A stretch of 64,000 nucleotides of DNA, taken from Bathymodiolus brooksi (Eukaryota; Mollusca; Bivalvia; Mytilida; Modiolidae). The position numbers and the translations under genes were made by a program. This document shows, in pieces, positions 1 through 11,760 of this stretch. Location of the stretch: the NCBI GenBank assembly GCA_963680875.1, contig OY804586.1:55090203-55154202 (forward strand). Reading direction: 5' to 3'. Numbering within the stretch: the first letter of the stretch is position 1; each line of letters opens with the position of its first letter. Under the pieces are notes generated by a model, which did not search any database, was not told the origin of the DNA, and worked only from the letters and a program-made list of their open reading frames with translations.

Positions 1-186
1 TATATGTCCTTAATTAACGCCACCATATAGCTGAAATATTGCTAGAGTTGGCGTTAAACACCAATCAATAAATCAATCAATCAATCAATCAATCAATATG
101 TCCTTATTTAAACACATAAAGTCCACGATTTTACTTAGATCTCTATATTTTGACCGGGAATATATGAAAAATATAAATAAAATGTA
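1..186 (+). repeat. SINE-type tail plus (AATC)n and flank, first copy of a direct repeat
   Basis: A tail like that of the SINEs below (AGCTGAAATATTGCT, then GGCGTTAAACACCA) runs into an AATC microsatellite at about 62-97. The whole stretch recurs in diverged form at 487-669, so two copies of one repeat flank the SINE at 187-430. Confidence 0.7.
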
Positions 187-430
187 GGCTTGGTTTATGG
201 TGTTTAACGCCACTTTCAGCAATATCGTGGCGGTCAGTTTTATTGGTGGAGGAAACCGGAGGACCCGGGGAAAACCGCCGACCTATCGCAAGTTACTGAC
301 AAACTTTATCACATAATGTTGTATACCTCGCCCTGATCGAGATTCGAACTCATATCAGTGGTGATAGGCACTGATTGCACAGGTAGTTGTAAATCCAACT
401 ACCATACGATCACAGCCACGACGGCCCCTT
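187..430 (-). mobile_element. SINE family B (tRNA-headed), complete copy
   Basis: On the minus strand the head is at 430-320, with a B-box-like GAGTTCGAATCTCG. The body reads through a cysteine-free GC-rich middle to the tail GGCGTTAAACACCATAAACC at 187. Uninterrupted copies like this serve as the reference for the interrupted one at 22583. Confidence 0.8.
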
Positions 431-486
431 CAGTTTGAATGAAACTGTGCATGGTTATCATCATTTAGTGTGACAATTTCTGAGGA

Positions 487-544
487 TATGTCCTTAATTA
501 ACGCCACGATAAAGCTGGCATATTGCTAAAGTTGGCTTTAACCG

Positions 545-582
<38 letters not shown>

Positions 583-669
583 TGTCTTTAATTAAAGGTA
601 TAGAATCTACGATCTTTTTTAGATCTAAATATTTTAGCACGGATATATTGAAATTATAAATAAACTGTA
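487..669 (+). repeat. Second copy of the 1-186 direct repeat
   Basis: It starts ATGTCCTTAATTAACGCCAC, carries an AATC microsatellite at about 546-580, and continues through the same ATCT...ATATAAATAAA flank as the first copy. Confidence 0.65.
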
Positions 670-1095
670 TACCGAATAGACGTGTGTGAATTTCGGTATG
701 CCCCATCCCCCTTTTTTTTTCGTCTTGCAACGTGTCACAAACGATACATATATTTCATTTTTATTTAATTGCACTAGACGCGACAGAATAATTGGTAAAT
801 CTAATAGTTAGACTCGTGAATTCTGGTAAATATTAGGGTTAGGGATTATGGTGGTTATCGCCACTTCCAACAATATTTCTGTTATATCGTGATGGTCAGG
901 TGAAATGGTGGAAGAATTAACCTAGTACAAATGACGTTAAAGGTAATTTGATAGAACATGTATCGATTTGGGGCCCCTTAGCGAAGATCGTTCTGCTTGC
1001 AAGTTTTCAAATAAATAACTATTATTGAGAATATTTGTAGACTGGTACCATCTAACTATATTTTAATTTCAACTTGATCATCAGACTTTGAAACT
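670..1095. other. No gene seen
   Basis: AT-rich sequence. A short SINE-tail-like piece (GTGGTTATCGCCACTTCCAACAATATT) lies near 850-880. No exon or RNA gene is supported. Confidence 0.5.
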
Positions 1096-1475
1096 GCATC
1101 GATGGTGTAATGGGTAGCGTGCTCGCCTCGAGTGCGGTATATCGTGGGTTTGAGCCCCGGTCGGGTCAAACCAAAGATTATAAAATTGGTATTTGTTGCT
1201 TCTCAACTAAGCACGCAGCATTAAGGAGTAAGAGCAAAGAATGGTTGGCTCGGGATCAGAATAATGTGTCCGAGTGGAGCGACATGTCTGTCCACGGACT
1301 GTTGTTTCGATGAGCTACCACTATAAGGGTCCAACTCAGCGTGTTGGTCTATAACAAAGCGAACCTCATCATCATCTCATTGAACATTAACTTGTTCTCG
1401 CCATGTTATAGCTGAAAAAATGCTGAGCTGGCGTTAAACAACAATCACTCACTCACTCACTCACTCACTCACTCA
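1096..1475 (+). mobile_element. SINE family C (tRNA-headed), complete copy
   Basis: The tRNA-like head GGTGTAATGGGTAGCGTGCTCGCC acts as an A box, and GGGTTTGAGCCCC as a B box. A conserved middle (CAGCATTAAGGAG, GGTTGGCTCGG, GTTGGTCTA) follows. The tail is ATAGCTGAAAAAATGCTGAG...GCGTTAAACAACA and ends in (ACTC)n. Related copies lie at 3480, 16745, 21148 and 47460. Confidence 0.85.
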
Positions 1476-1931
1476 GACTTTGAACTGGTTTGCACAATTT
1501 GAATATATTTGCGTAGTACGTCATACTTCCTGTTGTTTCGATTCGGACCGGCTTTCTGATTGGCTCCTCAAAACCCGAATGTTCTAGTCGTTTTATTCCG
1601 ACTCTCTTCTGTCGCTACATTAACCTCGTGAGATTATTGTCGGTAGACTGCACAGTAATTGTCCGAGTTAAACAAACGGTCATCCGCCTACATGTAGTTT
1701 TCGTGGCTAATTAATGTAAAAATCAAATGAAACATTGCATTGGGTTTTTTTTCTTGTTGACGTAGTTAATTTACTGTGTATTCACCCAGGCCTTAATGAA
1801 AGTAGGAAGTCAGAATATAACGACTGGATTATTCGGGTTAATAGATGGGTGTTTAACTTGACACGGTTTGTCGTCTGTATTATTTATTTATTACCTTAGA
1901 CATCTAAGGATATGCACGTGTCTAAGTTCAT
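1476..1931. other. No gene seen
   Basis: Unremarkable sequence after the SINE. No exon with convincing borders was found. Confidence 0.4.
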
Positions 1932-2330
1932 AAATAAACAAAATCACACCACGATAAAGCTAGGATATTGCTAAAGTTGGCGTTGAAAACCAATCAATCA
2001 ATGGAGAAGGAACCTGTCACCCTTCCGGAGCACATGACACGAGTTCATCCTCGGTTTTTAGTGGGTTCGTGTTTCTCGGTTTTTCGTTGTCCGTGTATGT
2101 AGTGTTTTGTAGATCGTTGTTTGTCCTTTTTCTTTTTGGTCATTGTGTCGTCTGTCCTTCTTAGATTTACGGGTTCTGATTGCGCCTTTGGTATCTTCAA
2201 ACTCTTTTTAGTAGTGCACACAAGTGACCGAGGTCATGTGATCAGGTCACACAGAGTTCAGCTAGTTTACATAGATGAGAACCTCAAGAATGTGAATAAA
2301 TTGGTGAGAAAGTGTGACACTTGAGAAAAT
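1932..2330 (+). repeat. SINE tail fragment joined to a dispersed repeat (copy 1)
   Basis: 1932-2002 is a SINE tail (CCACGATAAAGCTAGGATATTGCT, then AATCAATC). 2003-2330 is a dispersed repeat with CACCCTTCCGGAG, TGTAGATCGTTGTTTGT and TTTGGTATCTTCAAACTC. It recurs at 15300-15490, in part at 6780-6815, and inverted at 25437-25520. An apparent signal-peptide-like reading frame at 2121 belongs to this repeat. Confidence 0.65.
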
Positions 2331-2845
2331 TAATGAATTGTTAAAAATTAATTATAATTTGGGAAAGCACGTGGTTTTCATTACAACATATATATACATA
2401 TTAACAATTGGTTCCAGCTAGGAGCAATTTATTTTATTACAATGCATAAGACTAAAATACGTCAGTAATTTGACACAACCACACAGCATGTGTTATCAAA
2501 AGAACAACACTGATCTATCTATTGAGCTTTTATTAGCTAAGGTTAAAGTTCTTTATAACACTTGTCAGGGGTGTGTTCGACTTGCAGTTTGATAAAAGAA
2601 AAAAGAACAAATTTATCTTTTAATGAATAAAAAATATATAAATGCAACAGCACATATTAAGCATATTTTACATTGGTATACTTTGAATTACATTAACGGA
2701 AAGAAATATAAAACGGTTTGTGCAGAATTGACATTCGCCTAAGTCGCCTTGGACATAATTGTTTATGGAATTGCGAATTATTTTTGCTTTAATAGTTATG
2801 ATCCTATATATTCCCATCCACGTCTTGTAGCTCTAAATTGATTCT

Positions 2846-2972
2846 GGGCCGTCGTGGTCTCGATTGTGATTGTATGGTAGTTGGATTTCCTCCACTAATA
2901 AAACTGACCGCCACGATATGGCTGAAATATTGTTGAAAGTGGCCTTAAACACCATCAAACAAACAAACAAAT
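2846..2972 (+). mobile_element. SINE family B, internally deleted
   Basis: The head GGGCCGTCGTGG...GTATGGTAGTTGGATT passes directly into TTTCCTCCACTAATAAAACTGACCGCCACGATATGG and the tail. The middle of the element is missing. It ends in (CAAA)n. Confidence 0.75.
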
Positions 2973-3380
2973 GTATTCTATATTCCTTGTTTACAATTCC
3001 TTTGGAATTTATTTCAAGACACACTTGAATGAGAAAAAAAGGGGTTACCTGGGTGTTTGCTCAATATGGCATGATTTTTACGAACTTGACATAGTTGCAA
3101 CTAAAATAAATGTGGCTTTGAAATTTCTTGACTTCAGCATGAAAATATAGCATTTTTTTAATAAAGACGAAAAAGTGTAGCTATATCTTATTTAAATCTT
3201 TTGCATGAGAGTATGTATGATGATCTTACTGTTATTTTTAATGTCAGCATCCATATTTTTTCGTTTTAGTCTTGCATGAGGGTACAAGATCATACATATT
3301 GTGTCCCTTACGACAATGAATAATTCCTTCCTCTATTATAAGAACTTGTTGTCCATATTTCTTGGGGGAGGGAGGGTCTT
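2973..3380. other. No gene seen
   Basis: AT-rich, with no exon or recognised repeat. Confidence 0.4.
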
Positions 3381-3795
3381 CTTTGACGTACCAATAAAAT
3401 GGACCTTTATGAAATAACTGAAATATTGTTGAAAGTGTCGTTAAACACCATAAACCATACCCAACCATCATATTTGCTCCTTCTACATTTAAGCAGGCAG
3501 TATTAAGGAATATGAGCAAAGTCAGATGGCTCGGGAATTAGGATAATATGCGAGAGAAGAGTAACATGTCTATCTGTGGGGTGTTGTTTCAGTTCAGGCT
3601 AGCAGTAGAAAAATTCAGCTTTAAAAGCGTGTTGGTCAAATACAAAGCGGATTTAAATCACCATCTTCTTGAAAAGTACAGTCAAACCTGCCCATGTGGT
3701 CACCTCTATTAAGCAGTCACCTGTATTAAAAGGTCACATAAACCAGCAAAATTGATCACCTGTTAGAATACAGTCAAACCTGCCTTGTTTATATA
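3381..3795 (+). repeat. SINE fragments and a MITE-like CAGTCAAACCTG pair
   Basis: 3385-3466 is a family B tail fragment. 3480-3665 is the middle of family C (GGAATATGAGCAAAG, GTGTTGGTC). 3677-3795 has two copies of ACAGTCAAACCTGCC around 'GGTCACCTCTATTAAGCAG', a motif also at 17268, 24060 and 24688. Confidence 0.55.
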
Positions 3796-4036
3796 ACAAA
3801 TTACTGTCTGTGAAGGGCAGCCACAGTTTCCCAATAACTGAATAGTGCATATAATTTTAACCTGTATGTAAATGGCACAATTTCAGGTTCCCCTGAGGGT
3901 CCTTTACACACAGGTTTGAGTGAAGTTATTTTAATTTGGGTGTGTATTTGAGGGTATATATTTAAAAAAAAAACTGTTCATAAGGAAAATAAAACATAAA
4001 ATGCAGAAAATTTAGTTTTAGTTTTTTGTTTTGTAG

Positions 4037-4139
4037 ACCTCCAGCAGAGCATGTCCAGCTGCACCCCCTAAGGACCCCTCATGTCTATTCCGACGTATCG
4101 GTCCAGGGTGTCAAACCGATTCAGATTGTAAGACTACAG
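4037..4139 (+). CDS. WAP-domain gene, exon A (first half of WAP 1)
   Basis: The acceptor TTTTGTTTTGTAG precedes 4037 and the donor GTACCT starts at 4140. Reading in phase 0 gives T-S-S-R-A-C-P-A-A-P-P-K, then cysteines in PSC, PGC and SDC: four of the eight cysteines of a WAP four-disulfide core. The exon is 103 nt and leaves one base (G), so it ends in phase 1 just after the fourth cysteine. WAP proteins are small secreted factors, often protease inhibitors or antimicrobials; molluscan nacre protein perlwapin has three WAP domains. No signal-peptide exon was found upstream, and the 5' end may lie outside the window. Confidence 0.8.
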
Positions 4140-4355
4140 GTACCTATTGTTTCTTATGTTTAGTGTTCATGTAAATCTGCAAAAAAAAAATGAATAAGCA
4201 CAATTTTCCTCAAAAGTGGGGTCAATACAATTTATAGTACATGTATTTGATTTTCACCAAACCTTATTTAAGTCATCAGATCTAATGCTCCGGACCAATT
4301 TTAAACGCTCTTACATAACAGCAAAATATTGTATTAATAAAAGCACATTAGCTGG

Positions 4356-4530
4356 TTTCGGAGCCCGGTGGCTCACTCGCAGCCGCAAGTGAAAAAGTTT
4401 ACCAGTTGCTTGCCCATGGTCAGTGGTTCTCTCCGGGTACTCCGGCTTCTTGCACCACTAAAACTGGTCGCCATGATGTAGCTGAAATATTGCTGAAAGT
4501 GGAGTTAAACACCAACAATCAAATCAATCT
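4356..4530 (+). mobile_element. SINE family A, head deleted
   Basis: GAGCCCGGTGGCTCACT joins directly to CGCAGCCGCAAGTG, skipping most of the tRNA-like head. The body TTTACCAGTTGCTTGCCC...CTCCGGGTACTCCGGC and the tail are kept. It lies in the intron between WAP exons A and B. Confidence 0.75.
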
Positions 4531-4590
4531 AAATCATTTAAACCAGTTTCACTGTATAAACATAACATATGTCTTTGTAATTTTAAACAG

Positions 4591-4649
4591 GAACAAAGTG
4601 CTGTGTCAGTGATTGTGGTGTCTTGCAGTGTGTCAATTCAATAGCTGCG
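4591..4649 (+). CDS. WAP-domain gene, exon B (second half of WAP 1)
   Basis: The acceptor TTTTAAACAG is followed by 59 nt and the donor GTATGT. With one base carried from exon A it reads G-T-K-C-C-V-S-D-C-G-V-L-Q-C-V-N-S-I-A-A, giving the CC pair, DC and C of a WAP domain, so exons A and B together hold all eight cysteines. It ends in phase 0, which fits exon D at 15538. The intron separating A from B is about 450 bp and contains the family A SINE. Confidence 0.8.
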
Positions 4650-4847
4650 GTATGTATTGTCATCTTTGATGTGTCAGGGACTAAGTTATTCTAGGAAGGA
4701 AGGCATCTTAAGTTTAAATGTTCACATGATTTGCTAAACGTACGTCAAAGAAGAATGACCATTAATAACATAATTTCTAAATTGCAATATTGAAATTGAA
4801 TTGTCAATGGTCGTGGAATGATCAGATAAGTCTATAAATACATATGG

Positions 4848-5122
4848 GGGAGGGGATATGTGTTTAACGCAACTTTCAACAATATTTCAATTATGTGGTG
4901 GCGTTCAGCTTGACAGTTTTATTGGTGGAAGAAACCCCCCTCCCCCCCAAAAAAACCTTGATTCGACCTGTCCCAAGTCACTGACAAATTTTATCAGATA
5001 ATGTTGTATCAAGTGCACATCGCCTGAGGGGGTTTCAAACTCACAACTTTTGTGGTGATAGGCACCGATTGCATAGGTAGTTATAAATACAACTACCATA
5101 CTATCACGACCACAACGGCCCC
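4848..5122 (-). mobile_element. SINE family B
   Basis: On the minus strand the head GGGGCCGTTGTGGTCGTGATAG is at 5122 and the tail at about 4860 (TGTGTTTAACGCAACTTTCAAC on plus). The middle carries an expanded C tract at 4936-4949. Confidence 0.75.
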
Positions 5123-5139
5123 TATAAATACATACAGAA

Positions 5140-5890
5140 TAACGGTAGTTAAGACAACATTATTTCTTTAAAAATATATTGACACACTTCTATAAAACTT
5201 GGGACACCTATGCTCATTATAATTTTGGAATAAGGAAGTTTAATATAATTCATTGTCAATTAAGAAATGAGGCAAGTAACCTGAAGGCACATTTATTTAA
5301 TGATTTTTTATCTGATAATACTAACTGTAGTGGTTCATTAGAAGATAACAACCATTTTTTGCTTATCTGCCCTAAATTTTATAACTTAAGATTTATCTTA
5401 TTAGATTCCATACAGACATTAATAATACCAAATAATAATAATATTGACATTAATATAGATTTATTATTACATGGAAATAGATCATTTTCATATGATCTAA
5501 ATACAGAAATATTTCAAGCTGTACACAAGTTCATAATTGACACTCATCGTTTCATTTAAGATGCTTCTTTTTTCAATTGCACTCCTCCCATTATACATTT
5601 ATTTTGTGTTACTTTCTTTTTCTTTAATTTCTTGTATGCTTAACAATTTAAAATATATAGAAAGTCTACAAATTTCACTTCACTCGTAAATTTATTATAT
5701 ATGAAATAATAATGGTGTTGACAATTACATGTATTGAAGGAACATAATTATCTAAAACATATTATTGATATAATTGTTATATATACTGAATAGATGCCTT
5801 GTACATGTAAACGGAGAGAGCTTGTATAGGCATAGCCTGTTGCTCAATCCTATTCATTTAGTTGTGAATAAAATATGTTTAAAACAAAAA
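5140..5890 (+). mobile_element. 3' end of a non-LTR retrotransposon
   Basis: The frame 5179-5559 encodes a LINE-type C-terminal domain: HCQLRNEA, then C-S-G-S-L-E-D-N-N-H-F-L-L-I-C-P, the zinc-knuckle-like CxxxxxxxxHFxxxCP signature that follows the reverse transcriptase in many LINEs. The reverse transcriptase itself is absent, consistent with 5' truncation. The 3' UTR runs to TGAATAAAATATG near 5867. The clade cannot be fixed. Confidence 0.65.
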
Positions 5891-5904
5891 TTATTTCTAG
5901 TATC

Positions 5905-6455
5905 ACAACGAGTCCGATGGGATGTTAGTGATAATGTATGTCGAGAGCTTTAAAACTTAGGTCATTGTGTTTATCAGTCTGATGAGATGCTAGTGTATGT
6001 CTAGAGCTTTAAAACTGACGTCATTGTGTTTATCAGTCTGATGAGATGCTAGTGTATGTCTAGAGCTTTACAACTGACGTCATTGTGTTTATCAGTCTGA
6101 TGAGATGTTAGTGTATGTCTAGAGCTTTAAAACTGACGTCACTGTGTTTATCAGTCTGATGGGATGTTAGTGTATGTCTAGAGCTTTAAAACTGACGTCA
6201 TTGTGTTTATCAGTCTGATGAGATGTTAGTGTATGTCTAGAGCTTTAAAACTGACGTCATTGTGTTTATCAGTCTGATGGGATGTTAGTGTATGTCTAGA
6301 GCTTTAAAACTGACGTCATTGTGTTTATCAGTCTGATGGGATGTTAATGTATGTCTAGAGCTTTAAAACTGACGTTATTGTGTTTATCAGTCTGATGGGA
6401 TGTTAGTGTATGTCTAGAGCTTTAAAACCGACGTCATTGTGTTTATCAGTCAAGT
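5905..6455 (+). repeat. 59-bp minisatellite, about nine units
   Basis: The unit is AGTCTGATGAGATGTTAGTG, TATGTCTAGAGCTTTAAAAC, TGACGTCATTGTGTTTATC. Units start near 5910, 5973, 6032 and so on every 59 bp to about 6450; the first is diverged. TGACGTCA, a CRE-type palindrome, is intact in six units. Confidence 0.9.
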
Positions 6456-7805
6456 CATTAATGTGTTTGACATTGCATTGACCGCTAATTGTATGTACAA
6501 GAGTCGGTTCACTAATACTGGCAATAGTATTCCGTGAGATCAAAGGAAAAATGTCCAATTACTGATGAAGTCGAATATCGTAGTCAGAGGAACAAAGGAT
6601 TTTAATTAGAAAAATCCGGGTATTTGAGTTAACACGGATAAATCAAGCTGAAGATACTACTGATGGACGAAATCTTTACTTTGTGATATCCAAGGAAATA
6701 TTGATTGATTTATTTGTGCTTAATGCCACTTTCAGCAATATTTCAGCTATATTGTAGCGGGATAGGGGTGGCAAAATTAGCGTATTTCCCCTTTGGTATC
6801 TTCAAACTTTTCTTTTAAAGTGTTTCTCAGTATCTATCTAACCCAGGGTCACTTAAGTTCCTTTGCAGTCTATGGGAGATAACACACACAAATAAATAAT
6901 TCAGAAAAGTTTATGATTTATTATTTTTATAAATAGATATATTTTCATTTACAAACAGTCAATTTACACACTGCAGTTAAGATAATAAAACTATCTAGTG
7001 TCAACAATATTGAAATATCAACTAGAATTATTACTGGATATTTATAATAACATTTCCTAACTTCCAAATGATAATGATAATTTCCAGAAAAAAAACCAAA
7101 TTCAACTGTCAGTGTCAACAAATGTGGCTATTATTGGACAGTTTACTTTAATAATTGACAAACTATCAAAATAATTTATCCAAACAATCTTACTGAGATC
7201 AATAACTTGAAGTGATAAAGAATAATTGATGCATTAAAATGACATATTTACATCAAAATTGGAATATGGTAGTTCCAGGTTATTTGAAATGAAATAACGA
7301 GAGTTCCCATTTCAAATCTGATATATTATCTACCTTAGATGATTAGCAATGCTTTAGTTTGATACTAACAACTACATGCAGTTATACTAAATTGTGTTTA
7401 CTTGTTTGCTTGCTATTTTGTTTATACAAGAGTGTATACATGTACCAATTTTACAATGTCTGCTTTTAGCAACCTATGCTAAAATAACACTGGTATTTAT
7501 TAAGAGATGAATAATTGACTAATTATCGAAATTTGGGAAAGTTCGGTATTAGCGACCTATGCTAATCATATATGGTGACGTTTCTAAACATATATTATTT
7601 GACTAGTTGAATAACAATTTAGTAGTGTTCTGTATAGCTACCTATGTTACACATGTGAACAATGACGTTTCTAAACATATATTATTTGGCTTTAGATTAA
7701 ATTATATTCTATTAACTGGAAAACTATTTAAAACATGAAGTTATTCTATAAAACTATACCTATTCTCAACATTTTAAGAATATTTGTGTAGAAGAATATA
7801 TTATG
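6456..7805. other. Intronic AT-rich sequence, no gene seen
   Basis: It contains a short inverted SINE tail (6699-6761) and a piece of the TTTGGTATCTTCAAAC repeat (6795). A local duplication of TGACGTTTCTAAACATATATTATTTG lies at about 7574-7600 and 7663-7689. Confidence 0.5.
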
Positions 7806-7960
7806 TTTGAGGCCTGGGCACAACAACATGGGCACTGTTTACATTCTAGAACTACTTTATACATTTTATATAGACAAAGAACTAATTAACATAAGATTGT
7901 CATACGTGCGGCGTGACTAATTATAGAATCGGTAACGGTAAGATAATATGGAGTAGTACA
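7806..7960 (+). repeat. 155-bp dispersed repeat, copy 1
   Basis: GTTTGAGGCCTGGGCACAAC to GATAATATGGAGTAGTACA matches 13558-13712 closely. The two copies bracket the decayed Gypsy pol in the same orientation, but neither shows clear LTR ends, so an LTR identity is only possible. Confidence 0.6.
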
Positions 7961-8430
7961 GGTGTGAAACCTATGATTAATTTCTTTTAGGTTTTCTACT
8001 AAATTTGTGTTTTTTGGAGCCTACCTGGCCATTTTATCTTAAGTTTAACCTTTCGAAGACCATACATTTTCTGAAACGTCCATGATTCCTCTACGTTCTG
8101 TCAAAATATCAGGCCATGTTTAAAGTCTTGCAGTGAAATGCCAGGCTATTGAAAATACCTACTCTAAAAATAGCTCTGTCATCCCCCAGAAATTCCTTAT
8201 TTATAGGTCATGCATCAAATCCTCCATATCCATATTAAAATACAACTAAATCAATCCAATTTGGGCTCAAAATAATCCTTATACATTTAACTTCAATTAT
8301 CAATTTAATTATTCCATTCCATTCAGTATTTGTCACAATACAACAAAGTGAAAGGAACTTTTTTCTTTAAAAGGGACTACTTTTGTATATGTTCTTAGCT
8401 CTGATTGGTTGAATTACTGGTTTGAAACCT
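7961..8430 (+). repeat. 470-bp repeat with palindromic ends, copy 1
   Basis: It runs from GGTGTGAAACC to GGTTTGAAACC and is nearly identical to 9681-10150. The unit contains TTGTGTTTTTTGGAGCCTACC, GTCATGCATCAAATCC and CTGATTGGTTGAATTACTGG. It has no long reading frame. Confidence 0.75.
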
Positions 8431-9680
8431 AAAGAGCAACAAAACTTGCTTCTCTAACCCTTTATTGGCCTTATTTCTATTCCTTAGGCAATATCAACCA
8501 CAAAAAACCTCATAAGGTATGTGGCTGTCTAATATTTGCAAGTATAAGTGTTCAAATGCAAAGGTACCCCCTTGAAGATTTTTAATGAAAACATCTCCAT
8601 TTACAGCTGTTGAGTTCAGACTGTGTAATATAACAAAACTTACATATTCTCTTATATATTACAGTTATTAAGTTAATGTCTAACATAATAAGCAATTTTT
8701 ACACATATATATGCCTCAGTTGTATATTTAATAGCTTAATACTATGAAATGTTTGCATTTAGCCCCCCCCCCTTTTTTTTCGTCCCATGAAATGAGTTCA
8801 CATCATTCTTAATTTTGTTAATTCATGCTTTAACCCCATAAATTATGTAGTTTAAGGCATCAAATATGTTTTTGTATATAGATCTACAGTTGAAATTCCT
8901 TCTAATTCCATCAAATATGCAAAAATATGATTTATTGATATTCAAGTTTTGGAATTTCTTATGGTACAAAACTATAATTTCTCCCAAAACTCAATAAATA
9001 TATGCTTCCACATCATTTTTTCCCACTATCTAAGTAAGCTGGATGTTCAAATGTACTGTTACAGCCAAATAATACTCTAAAACATGAAATCCAAATTGAC
9101 AATTTGAAAAATATACAGAAAATGCTAAGCAGTCAAAATAATTTTTCTGGGATCATTTAAATTATCAGGTTTTTACTACATAAATTTCAATTAAAACTGC
9201 TTTCTATAGCCTTATATTATTTTATAAGTACATTGTACATGTATTCTAACTGAAACTATCAAAATTTACCAGGAAAAAGTTGTAGGATTGAAAAAAATCC
9301 AATCATGATATCGCCATATTCTATATTTGAAGTCAACAAACTGCTGCATGATGAAATTTTTAAAATTCTTAATATCAACCATATTTTCAATATTATATGC
9401 CCTTCTACTGCAAAAACACATTCAATAACATATTCCCAATAATTATAAAGTCATAAATAAAAATAAATTGAGTTGCAATACCCTCTGTCCATGTATATCC
9501 AGTGTTTGGGAGCAATATTCCAAAATATTACATAACATGCATTTCGACCATGTAATCTGACACCACAATGCATTTTGTAACATTTTTGTATGAAAAATGT
9601 CACTCTGTGTCTGTTGTGACATTATTAGGCTAATTTGAACATGATAGCAACAAAAGTTCAATTTGATGTTTTTTAACTTA
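8431..9680. other. AT-rich spacer, no gene seen
   Basis: A spacer of 1.25 kb between the two 470-bp repeats. No exon, RNA gene or recognised element. Confidence 0.5.
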
Positions 9681-10150
9681 AGGTTTGAAACCTATAATTA
9701 ATTTCTTTTAGGTTTTCTACTAAATTTGTGTTTTTTCGAGCCTACCTGGCCATTTTATCTTAAGTTCAACCGTTCGAAGACCATACATTTTCTGAAACGT
9801 CCATGATTCCTCTACGTTCTGTCAAAATATCAGGCCATTTTTAAAGTCTTGCAGTGAAATGCCAGGCTATGGAAAATACCTACTCTAAAAATAGCTATAT
9901 CAGCCCCCAGAAATTCCCTATTTATAGGTCATGCATCAAATCCTCCATATCCATTTCAAAATACAACTAAATCAATCAAATTTGGGCTCAAAATAATCCT
10001 TATACATTTAACTTCAACCATCAATTTAATTATTCCATTCCATTCAGTATTTGTCACAATACAACAAAGTGAAAGGAACTTTTTTCTTTAAAAGGGACTA
10101 CTTTTGTATATGTTCTTAGCTCTGATTGGTTGAATTACTGGTTTGACACC
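9681..10150 (+). repeat. 470-bp repeat with palindromic ends, copy 2
   Basis: It runs from AGGTTTGAAACCTATAATTA to GAATTACTGGTTTGACACCT. It has few differences from copy 1, in the same orientation. Confidence 0.75.
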
Positions 10151-10506
10151 TGCAGTTTTGAATAATTAACTGGAAAAATTAAACAATTAAACATGAACAA
10201 ATTATCAAAATCAAAACTTTAAAGTCTCTCTCATATTAGAAATAATATTGAAAAATATGAAATAATTGAAAATCAAAATTAAAGTCAATATTTAAGATTG
10301 TCGGTGAAAAGTTGCTAACTACGAATCTATCTACGGATATACGGATACACTAAGCTAATAATCAAATACACAACGAAACCCTAAGGTTTCAACTGAAGCA
10401 CGTGGATTATTATGCCCCTTACACAGTGCTTTCAGTTTGACACATAATCTTCCATTTTCCTAGGTGGTTTACGGACTTGTTGCAGATAATGTCTTTCTGA
10501 TTTATT

Positions 10507-11218
10507 GTTCTAAGTTGATGACGAAGTTGTTACAACACGTTTCGGTTTAGATATTTGCTGTTCTGTAACTGAATATTCAACGGAAACATTTGGTTCAATA
10601 ATATTGTCATCATATGTTTTTGTGTCGGTAAGTTTAGAGTCCAGAATTTGATCTGCGTGTCTTCTCCATTCATTTCCTGCTTCTGTTTCTACACGGTACG
10701 ACATCGGTCAAGTTTTTTGTTTTATAGTTCCTGATGTCCACTTGTTGTTTCCTCTGTAATCTCTAACAACTATGGATATGAAAATTACGGTTATGAAAGT
10801 TCCTGCGATTGCACATTTCTTCCTGTTTAGCAATGATGTCCGGTTTAATATTGTGTAATCTTGTTTTGAGTTCTCTTCCCATGAATAACATTGATGGTGT
10901 TTCATTCGTTGTCTGGTGCGGAGTATGTTGGTAAGCTAACAGAAATTTGGCGAGTTTTTTCACAATTGTTCCAGAGTCATTTTCACTAGCACGCATTGCT
11001 TGTTTAAACGATTGAACAAACCGTTCAGCTATTCCATTGCTTGATGAATGATAAGATGTGGTCTTTATGTGTTTTACTCCATTTAAACCCATAAATTGTT
11101 GAAATTCAGATGACGTGAACTGAGGACCATTATCAGTTACAACACGTGATGGTATTCCATTTCTTGCACGCTTGTGGCCATCCATTCCGTACGAAATCAT
11201 GTACAGGTGCTAAAGTCT
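10507..11218 (-). pseudogene. Ty3/Gypsy integrase, C-terminal part, decayed
   Basis: On the minus strand, 11200-10763 reads the second half of a retroviral-type integrase core: SRVVTDNGPQF (catalytic D) and NGIAERFVQ (catalytic E), then LLAYQHTPHQTT and SMLFMGRELKTRL, typical of Gypsy integrases. The zinc finger and the first catalytic D are missing, because a deletion fuses this part to the end of the RNase H region near 11170. A frameshift lies at 10800-10870. The tail (DYRGNNKWTSGTIKQKT) then meets an in-frame TGA at 10708-10710, after which the same frame runs to 10510. Not functional. Confidence 0.85.
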
Positions 11219-11760
11219 TGTCTTTTTTTGTCTCGATTTGTATCTCCTTATTCGATACTGGAAAATTTGCAATTTGCTCAATGTGAAACACATTGATTGG
11301 CTCTTCATTGTCGACTTCCCTTTCAGAATTTTGTAAAGGTAGCCTAGATAAAACATCGACATTGGCATGTTTTTCAGTTTTGCGGAATACTATCTCGTAA
11401 TCATATCCAGAGAGAAATGTTGTATATCTTTGAATTCTTGCAGATGCTGTTGAAGAAATTCCCTTTTCAGGCTTGAAGATGTGCACTAGAGGTTGATGGT
11501 CAGTCTCTAGAATACAGTTTCGTCCGTAGAGATATGTATGGAATTTCTTTATTCCCCATATTAGTCCAAGAGCTTCCTTATCAATGTGTGCGAAGTTTTT
11601 TTCTTCTGGATTGAGAGTCGGACTAGCAAAGGCTATTGGTTTTTCATGTCCTTCAATAATGTGGGAAATTACAGCCCCAATTCCATAGGTTGATGCGTCA
11701 AATGCCAGTTTTATAGGTTTCTCTGGATCGTAATGAGTCAGTACTTGTTCGGATGTTACA
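11133..11760 (-). pseudogene. Ty3/Gypsy RNase H region
   Basis: In order on the minus strand: VLTHYDPEKPIKLAFDAS (first D), ISHIIEGHEKPIAFAS, KEALGLIWGIKKFHTYLYG (E), ETDHQPL (D) and RIQRYTTFLSGYDYEI. This is the standard RNase H of Ty3/Gypsy pol. Its upstream neighbour, the reverse-transcriptase connection, is separated from it by the LINE at 11775-12732. The 3' end is fused by deletion to the integrase remnant and loses its frame there. Confidence 0.88.

Noticed and set aside
2121..2324. Frame beginning like a signal peptide (MSFFFLVIVSSVLL), possibly the first WAP exon
   Set aside because: The sequence belongs to a dispersed repeat also at 15300-15490, and no suitable donor in phase 0 follows.
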